Assembly (NCBI GenBank): GCA_021432635.1
Contig: MU270069.1
Coordinates: forward strand, 124,001 to 188,000
Origin: Thozetella sp. PMI_491
Taxonomy: Eukaryota; Ascomycota; Sordariomycetes; Chaetosphaeriales; Chaetosphaeriaceae
Length of the DNA stretch: 64,000 nucleotides
Direction: 5' to 3'
The notes under the pieces: generated by a model
What the model was told of the DNA's origin: nothing
Seen by the model: the letters and a program-made list of their open reading frames with translations, nothing else
Database searches by the model: none
Made by a program: the position numbers and the translations under genes
In this document: piece after piece, positions 31,999-44,436 of the stretch
How the letters are laid out: every line of letters starts with the position of its first letter
Numbering within the stretch: the stretch's first letter is position 1

Positions 31999-34828
31999 AT
32001 TCAGATCCTGGACTGTTTGCATATAGAGAGCGAAGGTGTTTCGGGCATTGGCTGTCGATCTTTGGTCTGGAAACGGGCGCATTTTTTAAGGCATACTCCC
32101 CCACAAGGGGGAGCGAGACCACGCTTTTAGATAGACATCTTTTATAGAAATGGGCACTTGTCCTTTGTATATCAAATCCACAATAAGCTGGCCATGGGCC
32201 CGTGTGGCTAACGGCAGTTTGACCAAATCTCGCTAGTAGCTACCTTGGTTGACTTAGACTGACTCAGCGGTCCACTTGCGTTGGGTAGTAAGCCCCCCTT
32301 TATGTATGCTGGTGCCCTCTGCCTACACGGGATGTTGCAAGAAGGAGGAGTGACGAATAGGGTGCCTTTCCGCTAATTCATGGCAATTTTATCTCACCCC
32401 TCTAAAAACCTGGAGAATCCCAGCCGCATATCATCTGACCAGCCCAGTAACCCTTTCCTTGTACAGTACATGCAGGACCATCTCAGACGCTAACAACGAT
32501 TAACCTACGAAGAGAAATCTTTTGAGGTACTATATGGTAAGCAGGCCTCTGGGTTGCTTCCCTCTTTGCCGAGGAGAACTACTCAGTATGTACCTAACTT
32601 GTCAACTGCAGGCATCTCGTCTCAAGACGCACAAATGGCTCGTAGGCCGGGCGGCAGCTCACGCACAGTGTGCCCAGGTGCTTTGTTACTGCCGGTACAA
32701 CGTACTCTACTTACTCTCACCCAGGGTCGCAAGCCAATCCACTGTGTAGCATCGCTTCTATTTTGCCCCGGAGCTGGCTAGAGAGGCTACTTGAGGGATG
32801 CATATTTGCATTTATATTTGAACGCCAATTCCATTTGGCACGGCAGGAGCAGTAATGGATGCATTAGATGTGAACTCCCAAGCCGCGGGATCCAACGTCT
32901 CCGCGCGATGCAGAAAGCTTGTTGCCTACCTACGTACGACACGCGCGTGCTGGAGAGGAAGAGTGCAAGGATTTTGAACTGATGCATGAGGGCCAGACGG
33001 AAGAAGTGTCCCCCTTTCCTAATCGCCACCTCGATCCCAGTCTACAAAACCAGGCAACCAAGCAACCAGGGCAGAGCAGTAGCTTGTCGGTCACGTATTA
33101 GACGGTCGACTAGGCCTCCCCACATGCAGGCTTTCCCACCAGAGCGCATTGCATAGTACTAATAAGCTCGTATTTGCTCGATCGGCGGCATCAGGCGAGA
33201 CCAAGCATACGGAGAAGGGCTGTCGGGTCGTCCTACCAGAACCAGAGCCACCCGCTGGAGAATGCAGGACACATAGCTTGCGCATCACCCCAATGGAATG
33301 CCGCGCCAACAGCCGACAACGTTCATCGTGTCCATCCTGTCCATTTTCGGCGCGACGCCACCTTGAGCTTTCTTCGCTAGAAGACTTGTCGCGCAAGCTT
33401 GGATGCCAGTTCGTGTTGAATTCAAGGCTTTGGAGCTGCATAATGGAAGCCAATGGAAGGCAGGGATAGGAGTGCATCCCGAGATGCATCCCCAACCTCT
33501 CCGGCCAAATTTCCCCCCTGAGAGAGTTGTGCATGGGGTTGGTGCTTCGGCGTTGTACGACGCATCGACGCATCGCACAGCTTCCCGGTCTCGCCAGGAC
33601 GAATAGCTTGGCCGGGAGCTGGGAGCTGAAGGTGGCGGCTTTGGCTTTCATGCCCAGCCCAACCAGCCGACCCACGAGATTCCTACTATCCTTGGTGAGC
33701 CACCGCCAATGACAGCGAACAGAGCGCACGCCTTGAAACTTTCTTGGCCAAAGGCCCCGCGCGTTTTTTCGCGCCCGGCCGCGGCAACCCCTTCGCAAGA
33801 CTCGAGATGTGCCCTCCCCTGATTCCACGGAGTGGTACAATCACGGGCCAGGTGGCTGGCCGGACAGAGTAGCTGCCTGTCCACAGGGCCGCTGGACACG
33901 GACGATGCCATAAAGCCACCCGGTCGTCGAGGGTAGAATAGGCTACTGTCTCGCCCGGAAAGGGGGAGTAGAAACGTAGGTTCAATGTTCGATTGCCCCG
34001 AGACCGTCCTCCACCACAGACACTAAAGATGGGGGAATAGCCGCGCCAGGGCGGGCAAAATCCACACTTGGCCCTTGCCATCCCCAATTTAAAGGAGATG
34101 AGCAAGGCGCCGATGCCTGTGCTCAGCCGACTGCCGTTGCTCCAGATGGGACTCTAGTCTACTGTCATCTGATTCACAGTTCTTATAGCGCTTCGCAGAA
34201 AAGGATCAGCATTTAGCACAGTAAGATTTGGGAAAGTGGTGTTCGCACCTTGGCGCTGATAAAGTCACACCATGACTAGATGATTTAAGCCAGGTCCGAG
34301 CATCCCCCACATGGGGCCCAGGGGTAGTAGACTTGCAGCGATCGCGACGACAGGGGTAAACCAAGGTGCGCTACCCCTGTTGGATGAGGTCACTGGCCCA
34401 GAAAAAGTGTGCTGGGTCCTCTTGTTCTGGGGGGGCCGGCACTACTGGAGTACACCAGTGCCGTCTAGTATGTAGTATTCCCCCGGTCTATGTACTTCGT
34501 ACTATGTGGCCTGCCACCTGCCACCACCAAGGCCGGATGTCTCCTCCCTCGCGAGGCGTCGGGCTGGTATTATTTAGTCCTCCGCACCCCTGGGGCCTGG
34601 CGTCCCATGGCGTCCTCATTCCCCTTTCCCGAGCTCTTGAGTGTGTACCACCATCCTCATATTTCCTAGCTACCTTCGCTCGTTCGCCCACGGTTCGGCC
34701 AACCTGTTCCCTTCAAGCCCCTCGCTTTTACAATCCAAGTCGCGAATTCATTGCTCGTGGCTCTTTGATCTTCGACAGTAATTGCTATTCTATAATACCC
34801 GGACATCACACCACTTGCAACTAGCAAG
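31999..34828. other. Long intergenic region, SDR / GPI protein
   Basis: 2.8 kb, the second longest spacer, with mixed composition and patches less GC-rich than genes. A 249-codon frame on the minus strand (33091-33840) lacks an ATG at its head and has no recognisable motif. I looked for tRNA arms around 33980-34010 (GGTTCAATGTTCG) and found no fold. Nothing is called. Confidence 0.5.
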
Positions 34829-35522
34829 ATGCGCTTCTTCACCACCCTCTTCGTGGCCGGCGCGCTCGCCGTCGTCAGCGCTCAGACTACCACCGTCACC
34901 CCTGCTCAGTCGACCACCGTGTCCATCGACTCTTCCCAGACCTCGGCCCAGTCCGAGATACTCAAGTGCCTCAATGCTTGCAACCCCGGCGATGTTGCGT
35001 GCACTTCCAAGTGCATTGCTGTAAGTCTTTGCCGTGGGGCACCCCACGAACTGCAGGCAGCCCAGCACGGATATTGACATGCATCAAATAGGTACCCAAC
35101 CCCGACGCTTCTCAGGTGAACGCGACGAACGAATGCATTGCTGCCTGCCCCGCGGGTAATGGCACTGAAACCGACATTCTCAACTACAAGAACTGCCGGG
35201 ACGGCGTGAGTCAATCCTTCTCCCCTACCCCCTCGTGGCCCCTTGAATTTGGCTGACAATCAGCCAGTGCATTGGCAAGTACTACTATACAACTGGAGGC
35301 ACCCCCCAGGCCACCGGCGGCAGCGGGGGCAGCGCAGGTACCAGCGGCGGCAGCACAGGCACCATCACTAGCGGTGCCAACTCTGCACCTACTGGATCTA
35401 CATCTGGCTCCGCCTCGGGTGCTGCTGCTTCCTCGACGTCTAAGGCTGCTGCGGACGTGGTTCGCGTGGCCGGTCCTGCCGCGGGCCTGCTGGGCTTTAT
35501 CGCTGCTATTCTTGCGCTCTGA
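34829..35522 (+). CDS. Small Cys-containing GPI-type cell-surface protein
   Basis: Exons 34829-35020, 35092-35205 and 35268-35522, with introns of 71 and 62 bp, give 186 residues. The signal peptide is MRFFTTLFVAGALAVVSA. The mature N-terminus is Thr/Ser-rich and is followed by a Cys module (CLNACNPGDVACTSKC, ECIAACPAG, NCRDGCIGKYY) of about eight cysteines. A Gly/Ser/Thr-rich linker follows, then a C-terminal hydrophobic tail (GPAAGLLGFIAAILAL) preceded by a small-residue stretch that suits GPI attachment. The pattern is common among fungal wall proteins of unknown function. Surface location is inferred. Confidence 0.82.
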
Positions 35523-35700
35523 GACACGACGATTCCAAGATGGTTGACTTGTTTTCGGGGTCTTGAATCCGAACAGGAGCCTAAAGGTCTTGGGTATGGA
35601 TATGGAACATTGGGAAGGTCGGGCATCTACTGGCTTGTATTAAGCACTTGTCTAAAATACGTAATTACTCTCAGGTGCTTTGTCAACCTGTATCCACCAT

Positions 35701-35736
35701 GCTCTTTGATGCTCCTTGATGCTCCTTGATGCTCCC
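35701..35736. repeat. 10 bp tandem repeat (GCTCCTTGAT)
   Basis: About 3.6 copies of a 10 bp unit with small variations, in the 250 bp between the stop codons of the GPI protein and the convergent dehydratase gene. Confidence 0.85.
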
Positions 35737-35769
35737 TGTGACCCATTCTGCCCTGCGACCTGTCTGAGA

Positions 35770-36786
35770 TCACTTCCGGGGCAGGGTGGGCTCAATGTCG
35801 GTAATCCATGGCAGACCAAGCTGCTTCATCTCAACTGCAAGCTGGAAGAGATAGTCCAAGCTACCAAGTGTAATAGGTCAGCAGCTAAATGTAAACATTG
35901 GGGGAGAATAGAGAACCCACCTCTCACACTGTGTCTTGGCCTTGTGGACGTTATCGCCCCACACATAGACGCCATGACGGCGCACGAGCACCGCATAGGT
36001 ATCAGGATACTTATCCATGGCCTCTTCGAGGAACTCGGTCAGGTCTTCCTCGTGGGCTGTATTCTCGATGACTGGTATCACGAGCGTGTCGTGGTATCCC
36101 AAGTTACCCGTCTTGCCGAAGCCCTTGCCGAAGCCCTTGATCTGCTCGATGTTGTTGATTCGGAACTCACGGTGACTACTGTCCTGGGGGCCAAGAGTCT
36201 CAAGGATCAGGGTGACCAGGACAGCCCAGTGCGAGTGAGTGTGGATGCAACATCCCGCCCCACGTTTCGTGAAAGCCGCCAGGAACAGCGGCGTGCACTG
36301 ACTGGGCTTGAAGTTGGCCGGGCTGCGAAGGTAGACACGGCTGCGCCGGTCTAGTGACTGCGCCTGGGCAGCAAGGGAGAGCACATAGATGTGCTCTGCC
36401 TTCATGAGCTCCTTTTGCACTCCCGAGGGGGCAATAAAGACGTGATCTCTGGAGAAATGTCAGCCTTCTGCCCGATATGCGTGCTGGCTCATGGGGCAAC
36501 CCTCCCCCTCTAGCACCAGGCGAATGCCAGCGCCAGACAAATGGCGGAGAAGATAAGGGATAGTGGGGAGGGCTGGAGGGGTTATTTACTCGTCCCGGAT
36601 CGAGCATCCTCCTCCCGTGCCGGTAACCCATCCCAGGGTCCAGAACTTGGCGCATAGCGAAGGAATAAGGTTCGCCGGGTGGTCAGGGTTATCTGATCTC
36701 ACGAGATAGTCATTGCTCCCAACAGCAACAGGAGCAGGAGCTGTGCTGGCCGTAGCGTCGGCGGCGTCTGACGGAGGAGGGGCCAT
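35770..36786 (-). CDS. MDE1: Methylthioribulose-1-phosphate dehydratase
   Basis: Exons 36786-36590, 36448-35921 and 35860-35770, with introns of 141 and 60 bp, give 271 residues. This class II aldolase-fold enzyme dehydrates methylthioribulose 1-phosphate in the methionine salvage pathway in the cytosol. Visible family blocks: [20 protein letters not shown] and [12 protein letters not shown] (created by the first splice), zinc-ligand HTHSHWAV, a third His in [11 protein letters not shown], and the C-terminal [17 protein letters not shown] (created by the second splice). The last exon supplies only 30 codons. A 12 bp duplication gives KGFGKGFGK in the loop after IEQI. It is convergent with the upstream GPI-protein gene. 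Confidence 0.93.
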
Positions 36787-38410
36787 TCCTGACGGGACCA
36801 GGGATCGGTCAATGCCGAGCGAGGAGTGAGGGGCTTAGAAGGGGAAAATTGGGGGGGTTAACGGTACGGGTGGCGGCAGGGGCACCCGGCAGAAAAAGTG
36901 GCCAGATGGCTTCAAAGAAAAAGTATACTTTAGGTCGTTGGTCGGAAGTACAGTGTACGGTATGTACCAGAATGCGCCGAGATATTGAGCATGGCGGCCC
37001 GATTGGGTCCAAGAACTGGGAATGGCAATAGAGCGGCTGTTCAGAAATATTTGCAAAACTCTGTCACGTCATGAGGCTAAATCGATGAGTGGAACCCGAG
37101 AAAGAGGGTTTCTGAGGGGGAAGGGGATCGGAGCTCGTCGACCAGACAGTCCGATGTCCAATTGACCACTCACGGGGGTTGGTGGTTCCGCAACTTGGCC
37201 CATTGGCCAAAGCTCTTAGCATCCTCCACGTGTCCCAAGTGGCATGGAAGACCAGAGAAGGTCCAGCAGGTCCACACAATCCATCATGAGTAAGGTAAGG
37301 CCTCGACCGCATGGCCCCGAATCAGCCAGACCTCTGATACCATGCTCAAGGTCAACGCAAACAGCATTTGTGGTGTGCAATGGCTCGCACACACGAGTGG
37401 CCCGTGCCGGCTCAACCCCCCGCCCAGTCGTGATCTGGCTCGGGAGGCGGTTGTGCCCATGCAAGCACTTCCGCCGGCTGAGCCTACACAGACCAGCATG
37501 TCGAGGTCTTGAAACGGGCTCTATTTCGTTTTTAATGCGCCGCCCTGACGGGTCGGCCTGATGGGCTGGACCAACTAGACTAGACAGGGCCTACGGAGCA
37601 GGGTACAGTATGAACAAAACTCCGCGCAAGTAGGAGAGCAGGGACTATACGGGGGCTCTGTGTCGCCTCGTGCGGCGGCCACGGTCCTTGCCCACGAGTG
37701 TTTTGACACCTTGGCTCCTTGTCTACCCGTGTGCGAGGCCGCACCGCTGCTGTGCTGGGCCATGGCTGCCCGCTGGCTTCGTAGCGTAGAATCCCCAAGA
37801 GAGAGAACAAAGATGCAGGTACGTACGCTATGGGGAAGCCGGGGACGGTTAGCCTGGCTTGTGGCTCGGCTTGGTTGGTGTACCTGTGCCTGCCGACGAC
37901 AGATGGCATCCCCCCCGTTTTCATACTCGTTTAGCTCAGTGCTCGATGTTCTGCAGAAGGGAGAGTGGCCTTGACTATACCGGGGACGTTTAGTGCCTCA
38001 GGAGCCCAGTCGACACAGCGGCTACTTTGGTTTTTGTCAGTAAACTGGGCGTTGGTGCCCTTAGCATGACTTGTACACCGGAAGGAAACGTGTGGTCCGG
38101 GATGAAGCGATTCTGAATTGGGGTGGCCCCGGCCCCAACTCCCAGCCCCGCGCTAAGGGAAGGGAAGCTGCGTCCTGCCGCCCGGGGTGAGCTCCTTCGA
38201 TATACGTGTCCAAAAATTTCCCAAGTGAAATCCTTAAAAGCACCCACCGTTCACCCTCCAGCACCTTGAAAGGGTTTCCCATCTCCCCGAGCTTTGCGAA
38301 TCTTCGTCTTCTCCTGTTGTCTCTTTGCCAGAGCACAGCACCACTTCCTTTTTCTTTTCTTTGATTTCCCGAGAAGCAAACCGCCTGGATCCATCCAGCA
38401 GATTGTAGCC
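36787..38410. other. Divergent intergenic region, MDE1 / calnexin
   Basis: About 1.6 kb holding both promoters. The last 130 bp before calnexin are pyrimidine-rich (38290-38375), as usual for a strongly expressed fungal gene. No convincing gene is seen. Confidence 0.55.
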
Positions 38411-40463
38411 ATGAAGTTCTCTGTCGCCGCCGCCGCCGCGGCTGCCCTCTTTGTGAGCGGCGCCTGCGCTGACGACGCCCAGAAGGTGATCAAGGATGAG
38501 ACCTCGTCGTCTACGTCGTCGTCCACGGTCGCTGCCGTGACTCCCACCTTCACTGTGAGCATCCCTCGTCCCGCCCCTCTTTAGATTCCCTCGCCTGTTC
38601 TCCGACGAGACGTGAGCTCCCCCGCAATTGCCGCAGCTGCAAGCGATTGCATCTCAGGGACCATGTCGTAATCGAGTGAGCCCAGATCTTCGATCTCAAA
38701 CTCGTTGCTATTGTGTTCAAGACGACATGTTCCAGCTGCTAACTGATCTCTCGACAGCCCACCAAGCTCAAGGCACCCTTCCTCGAGCAGTTTACCGACG
38801 ACTGGGAGAAGCGGTGGAAGCCCTCCCATGCCAAGAAGGACATGAAGGGCTCTGGAAAGGATGAGGAGGAGTGGGCTTTTGTTGGCGAGTGGGCTGTTGA
38901 GGAGCCCACCGTCTATAAGGGCATGGTGAACGACAAGGGTCTCGTGGTGAAGAACGCCGCTGCCCACCACGCCATCTCGGCCAAGTTCCCAAAGAAGATC
39001 GACCCCAAGGGCAAGACCCTCGTTGTCCAGTACGAGGTCAAGCTTCAGAGTAAGCATTTCTGCCCCTTCTGGTATAGTACAAGACCGAATACTGACCCTG
39101 CTCCCAAGACGGCCTCGAGTGCGGTGGTGCCTATATGAAGCTCCTGCGTGAGACTAAGGCTCTCCACCAGGACGAGTTCTCCAACACAACCCCGTATGTG
39201 ATCATGTTCGGCCCCGACAAGTGCGGCCACACCAACAAGGTTCACTTCATCTTCAACCACAAGAACCCCAAGACGGGTGAGTACGAGGAGAAGCACCTTT
39301 CCTCGCCGCCCTCGGCCCGCATCGTCAAGACTACCGAGCTCTATACGCTCATTGTCCACCCCAACAACACCTACGTCATCCAGCAGAATGGAGAGCAGGT
39401 CAAGACCGGCAGCCTTCTCGAGGATTTCGCCCCCGCCGTCAACCCCGAGAAAGAGATCGATGACCCCAAGGACAAGAAGCCTGATGACTGGGTCGATGAG
39501 GCCCGCATCGCCGACCCCGAGGCCAAGAAGCCCGAGGACTGGGATGAGAACGCCCCCTACGAGATTGTCGACGAGGAGGCCACCCAGCCCGAGGACTGGC
39601 TCGTGGACGAGCCCCTCACCGTCGCCGACCCCGAGGCCCAGAAGCCCGAGGACTGGGACGAGGAGGAAGACGGTGACTGGCTTGCCCCTACTGTTCCCAA
39701 CCCTAAGTGTAGCGAGGCTTCTGGCTGTGGCCCGTGGACCAAGCCCATGAAGAAGAACCCCGACTACAAGGGCAAGTGGACTGCCCCCTTCATTGACAAC
39801 CCGGCCTACAAGGGTGTCTGGGCTCCCCGCAAGATCAAGAACCCCGACTACTTCGAGGACAAGACCCCCGCCAACTTTGAGCCCATGGGCGCTGTACGTT
39901 AACCCCTATCCTTCCACCTGCTGTCTCCGTTTTGGCTTGTACTAACTGACCTCTTTCCCTCAAAGATTGGCTTCGAGATCTGGACCATGCAGCCCAACAT
40001 CCTTTTCGACAACATCTACATTGGCCACTCCGTTGAGGATGCCCGCAAGCTCGCCGAGGAGACCTTCTTCGAAAAGCACCCCATTGAGGAGCTAGCTGAG
40101 CTTGCCGACCGCCCTAAGGAGGACGAGAAGAAGCCTAGCTCCCCTAACGACCTCAAGTTCCTTGACGACCCCGTCCTCTTCATCAAGGAGAAGCTCGACC
40201 TCTTCCTGACCATCGCCCAGAAGGACCCCATTGAGGCCATCAAGTTCGTTCCCGAGATCGCCGGCGGCATTGGTGCCATCCTCGTCACCCTCATCGCCGT
40301 CATTGTCGGCATCGCCTCCAGCGGCTCCGCTGCTCCTGCTGCCAAGAAGGTGGCCACCGACGCCAAGGACAAGGCCAAGGACAAGGCTGGACAGGCCGCC
40401 ACCACCGGCGCTGATACCGGCAAGTCGGAGGCTACCAAGCGATCGACCCGTAGCCAGTCGTAA
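38411..40463 (+). CDS. CNE1: Calnexin (ER lectin chaperone)
   Basis: Exons 38411-38554, 38758-39049, 39109-39893 and 39966-40463, with introns of 203, 59 and 72 bp, give 572 residues. The signal peptide is [20 protein letters not shown]. The lumenal lectin domain follows, with [16 protein letters not shown] and a Cys pair ([14 protein letters not shown]). The P-domain arm has four type 1 repeats ([39 protein letters not shown]) and type 2 repeats ([20 protein letters not shown]). A TM helix at about 505-525 ([19 protein letters not shown]) precedes a basic Lys/Ala tail. Calnexin retains monoglucosylated glycoproteins until folded. The first intron is the longest in the window. Codon use is strongly C-biased, typical of high expression. 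Confidence 0.97.
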
Positions 40464-41681
40464 GCACATTTAAGGCTGAGACAGGGCTCTGGGTAGATAC
40501 GGTATTCTTCCTTGGCGGTTTTTCTCTCCTGGAGGCTGTGTAAATCGGGATCATGGAGGATGGGTTTAGGGAAACCCTAGCTTGCGACAGAAGGGTGCCA
40601 TGCGCCCGCTGTGACAGTTAATTGCTCTGCCCAGCCTTGCCATCTTCGCGCTTTCTTATGCCCTTTCTCATTTGGTGGATTTCGCATGGCGCAGGTTGTA
40701 TTCTAGGCATCCGAGAAAAAGTGAACCCGGAAACACGCAAAGTAAAGGAAATAAAAAAAACAAGAACTATGGAACTGAACTAGACGATGGCCATGAATTC
40801 ATCTCGATACTCGATCGTGTTTCTTGCAGTCCGGCCCGAGGTCGTAAAGTCCATGGCAGATCTCGGCTGTCAGCTTATTGGGATAGGAGCTTGTGCCGAG
40901 CGTCTGGCTTTGGAGACCAGGTGGCTCGGGCCTGCTTTTCCGGGAGAGCCAATGAAGGCTCAGCATGGTTGTTCTCCAGGCCAAGGGGGTGCTATCTCGA
41001 CTATGTGGGGTTACTATCAGGACAGCGTGGGGAATGGTCCAGCACCGGGCCGGGGTTCTTGTAGTTCCCCCGGGACGGCGGCCAAGTCTACTATCCGGTC
41101 CCGGAACGACCTGCTGTGTCTATAAGCCGGGATGCAAGATGCATAAACAACAGGAGCGCCTACATGCAAAATCCCTGGTTCTCTTCGTCCATGTTTCCGC
41201 CCTTTCTCGTGTTCTAAGTTTGCTGTTACGGTTGGGGGGTTGGTCGGTGTCCGCAACAAGCGCCGACGAGTGCACTGGCTGTTTCTACGATGGCTCGCCT
41301 GGATTTGATAAGGAATTTGGAGCATGGCCGGATCGGCTACGGCAAACGGCTCCACATAGTGCAATTAGGGCGGTGGCATGCACCGGTTCAAGATAGGAGG
41401 AGCTCTTGGACGCACTTGCTCTCCCCTTTAGACCGAGCTTTCCCCACTACATTGCCGAGCATATAAGGAGTCTGAAGACGGCACGGCTGTGCGATATCGC
41501 TTCGACCTCTCAGAAGCTCTCATTCCCAAGTACCCGACCTGCAGCGTGGCAGAGGACATATCCCGGCACTAGAACAAACCCCGAGACGCAGCGGCAGCCT
41601 CAATTGACGAACCCTCCTGCCTTACTTAACGATCCCCGCCTCTTACGGACCGTCGAGCCTCCCCTGAAACGAAAGCCCAGG
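40464..41681. other. Intergenic region, calnexin / MMSDH
   Basis: About 1.2 kb. The calnexin 3' side contains a small hairpin at 40562-40577 (GGGTTT/AAACCC) and a short A run at 40751-40760. No gene is seen. The frame of the next gene is open upstream of its ATG, but the first Met is at 41682. Confidence 0.55.
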
Positions 41682-43480
41682 ATGCGTCGCTTTGCCGCCC
41701 GAAGCCTCTCCGCGCACCCGGGACGGATTGCTGTACAGCAGTCCTCAGCGCGATCGTCGTCCCTCTTGGCCCTCGCAGGCTCGACCCCCAAGATGGCCTC
41801 GTCCACGTCGTCCAAGTCCGCGGCCGCGGTCCGAAGGATACACGCAACCGCTCGGCACCTCAGCCCGGCCCTAGCCTCCACCGCCACGAGCTACCCGACC
41901 ACCCACGACAAGATCGCCACCGTCGAGAACACCCCCTACTTCCTCGATAACAAATTCGTACAATCCTCCACTGATAAGTGGATCGACCTGCACGACCCGG
42001 CAACCAACAACCTGGTGACACGGGTGCCGCAGAGCACCGATGAGGAGCTCCGAGCCGCCGTCGCCTCAGCCGAGAAGGCCTTCCCCGCCTGGCGGGCTAC
42101 CAGTGTGCTGCACCGTCAGCAGATCATGTTCAAGTTCGTGGCCCTGGTACGAGAGAACTGGGACCGCCTAGCGGCGAGCATCACCCTCGAGCAGGGCAAG
42201 ACGTTCGCCGACGCCAAGGGCGACGTCCTCCGTGGCCTGCAGGTGGCCGAGGCGGCGTGCGGTGCCCCGGAGCTGCTGAAGGGCGAGGTGCTGGAGGTGG
42301 CCAAGGACATGGAAACCAGGTCTTATCGCGAGCCGCTGGGTGTGGTGGCGTCCATCTGCCCTTTCAGTACGTTTAGAAGATGGTCCGCCCCACGCACTCA
42401 TGACCACCTGAGCTAATTTGGCTAGATTTCCCCGCCATGATTCCTCTCTGGTCCATCCCCATCGCCACCGTGACTGGCAACACTCTGATCCTCAAGCCGT
42501 CAGAGCGGGACCCCGGCGCAGCCATGATCCTAGCCGAGCTCGTGCAGAAGGCCGGCTTCCCTGAGGGCGTGGTCAACGTGGTGCACGGCGCGCACAAGAC
42601 AGTCGACTTCATTCTAGATGAGCCGGCTATCAAGGCTGTTAGCTTCGTAGGTGGGAACAAGGCCGGCGAGTACATCTTTTCCCGGGGCTCTGCCAACGGC
42701 AAACGCGTGCAGGCCAACCTTGGCGCCAAGAACCATGCGGCGGTGCTGCCCGACTGCAACAAGAACCACTTCATCAACAGCGTGGTGGGTGCTGCCTTCG
42801 GCGCGGCAGGCCAGCGCTGCATGGCGCTCTCGACGCTCGTTCTCGTCGGCGAGACGAAGGAATGGCTGCCCGAGCTGGCCGAGAGCGCCAAGCGGCTCCA
42901 GGTCAACGGTGGATTCGAGCCCGGCGCAGACTTGGGCCCTGTCATCACCCCGCAGAGCAAGGAGCGCATAGAGGGCTTAATTGCCAGTGCCGAGGAGGAG
43001 GGTGCCACGATCCTACTAGACGGGCGTGGCTTCAAGCCCGAGAAGTACCCCAACGGCAACTGGGTGGGGCCGACCATCATTACGGACGTTACGCCGAACA
43101 TGAAGTGCTACACGGAGGAGATCTTTGGCCCGGTGCTGGTGTGCCTTAACGTCGAGACGCTGGATGATGCAATCGAGCTGATCAATAAGAACGAGTACGG
43201 CAACGGTGTGGCCATCTTCACGCGCAGCGGCGCCACGGCCGAGACGTTCCGGCGCAACATCGAAGCCGGCCAGGTGGGCATTAATGTGCCGATCCCGGTG
43301 CCCCTGCCCATGTTTAGCTTCACGGGCAACAAGAAGAGCATCGCAGGTGGCGGCGCTAGCACCTTCTACGGTCGTCCGGGCATCAACTTCTACACGCAGC
43401 TCAAGACGGTGACCGCGGCGTGGGCGAGCGCAGATGCGATCAGCCGCAAGGCTGATGTGTCGATGCCGACGCACAACTAA
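41682..43480 (+). CDS. Methylmalonate-semialdehyde dehydrogenase (acylating), mitochondrial
   Basis: Exons 41682-42366 and 42426-43480, with a 59 bp intron (GTACGT...GGCTAG), give 579 residues. The splice produces [16 protein letters not shown], the family block. This ALDH6-type enzyme converts methylmalonate and malonate semialdehydes to propionyl-/acetyl-CoA in valine (and beta-alanine/inositol) breakdown. The first ~60 residues are Arg/Ser/Ala-rich without acids, fitting a mitochondrial presequence. The catalytic Cys is in [10 protein letters not shown] (about 360); the Asn of the oxyanion hole is in PFNFPAM. A second in-frame ATG at 41793 sits within the presequence and starts another basic stretch ([10 protein letters not shown]), so two starts are possible. 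Confidence 0.94.
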
Positions 43481-44432
43481 GGAAAGAGGAAGCGTCTCCG
43501 GATAGCGTCTCCGGATAGGCGTCTCCGGGGAGGAGGGGGGGAGGCGCAGGGATTCTCAGGTCAGGTTGACTAGCAGACGAGTTGCTGAGGGAAGGAACAA
43601 GGTTTCCATTAAAGTGCCAAAAAGGGGGCCGCAGGAAATTGGGAAGCCGAAACCTCTCTGTCCATACACGGGGAACACGGGGTTCCGTACTTGTATAATT
43701 GCAAACCATCAAGTTAGGCTGGTAAAGCACAGAGGAATGGCATACAAACACTAAAGAACAAGGTTCAACCGCCATCCCATACGGACCTTGTGCCGCCACG
43801 TCCCTTTGGTGCCGAACGTCTTCCTTCCCCCTTCTCTCGGTCTCCCCTCCGGATTTGGGCGGTACCAGCGCCGGTACACCGTAGATACCTACAGTGGGTG
43901 AGCGAGGCGGAATGTAAGACTGCCCATACACCATCGAAGCCCCTTTCCCCCACAGTCGAGACACTATCGGTCATGATTTGCCTGCTCCGGAAACGAAACG
44001 GAGAAAAGGAAATGAGGGACAAAATGGCTGGAGCGAAGTGGCCGGTTCTACTAATGCCACCCAGCGGTCAGTCCCCCCCCGCCCACCGCCCAAACTTAGT
44101 GAGGGAAAAGTTCGGACCGTTTGAGACGGAGAGCGTTATGCCGGACTCAACCGGACTTTCCATCAGCGAACTGCAGCGTTAAGACGCCTGTTTAGGACCC
44201 AAACAACCGGTGCACCTCTCACGCCACATTTTTCGAACCTCCGAGCTCAGACTCCGGGCGTGTCGTGTGATGCTGGCCGCCAACTAAACCTCGACCCAAA
44301 ATCCCACTACTACACTACCACACTACCACCGCTACCACCACCAACGCTGCCACCGCCGCTACCACCCTCCACCCCAAAACGCCCGCCAGCAGTGTGAAGC
44401 AACATGGTGGCGCACAAACCAACGCGCCCAGC
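43481..44432. other. Intergenic region, MMSDH / F-box
   Basis: About 950 bp. It begins with a 13 bp tandem repeat just after the MMSDH stop. It ends with a CCACTACTACAC/CCACCG-rich stretch (44305-44375) that is probably the F-box gene's 5' UTR. No gene is seen. Confidence 0.55.
43492..43528. repeat. 13 bp tandem repeat (GCGTCTCCGGATA)
   Basis: Two exact copies (43492-43504, 43505-43517) and a partial third, 11 bp after the MMSDH stop, hence in its 3' UTR. Confidence 0.85.
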
Positions 44433-44436
44433 ATGA
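44404..44436 (+). promoter_or_regulatory. Upstream ORF overlapping the F-box start (ATGA)
   Basis: An ATG at 44404 (context CAACATGG) opens a 10-codon frame. Its TGA at 44434-44436 overlaps the F-box start codon at 44433-44435 as ATGA. Scanning ribosomes meet it first, so the main ORF would rely on leaky scanning or termination-reinitiation. That the transcript includes this ATG is inference. Confidence 0.5.

Noticed and set aside
33091-33840. 249-codon open frame on the minus strand in the 2.8 kb spacer
   Set aside because: It begins at TTG, lacks an early ATG, has irregular Arg/Ser/Trp-rich composition typical of antisense frames, and shows no motif.
33975-34005. GGTTCAATGTTCGATTGCC as a tRNA T-arm
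   Set aside because: The loop spacing is wrong and no cloverleaf can be drawn around it.
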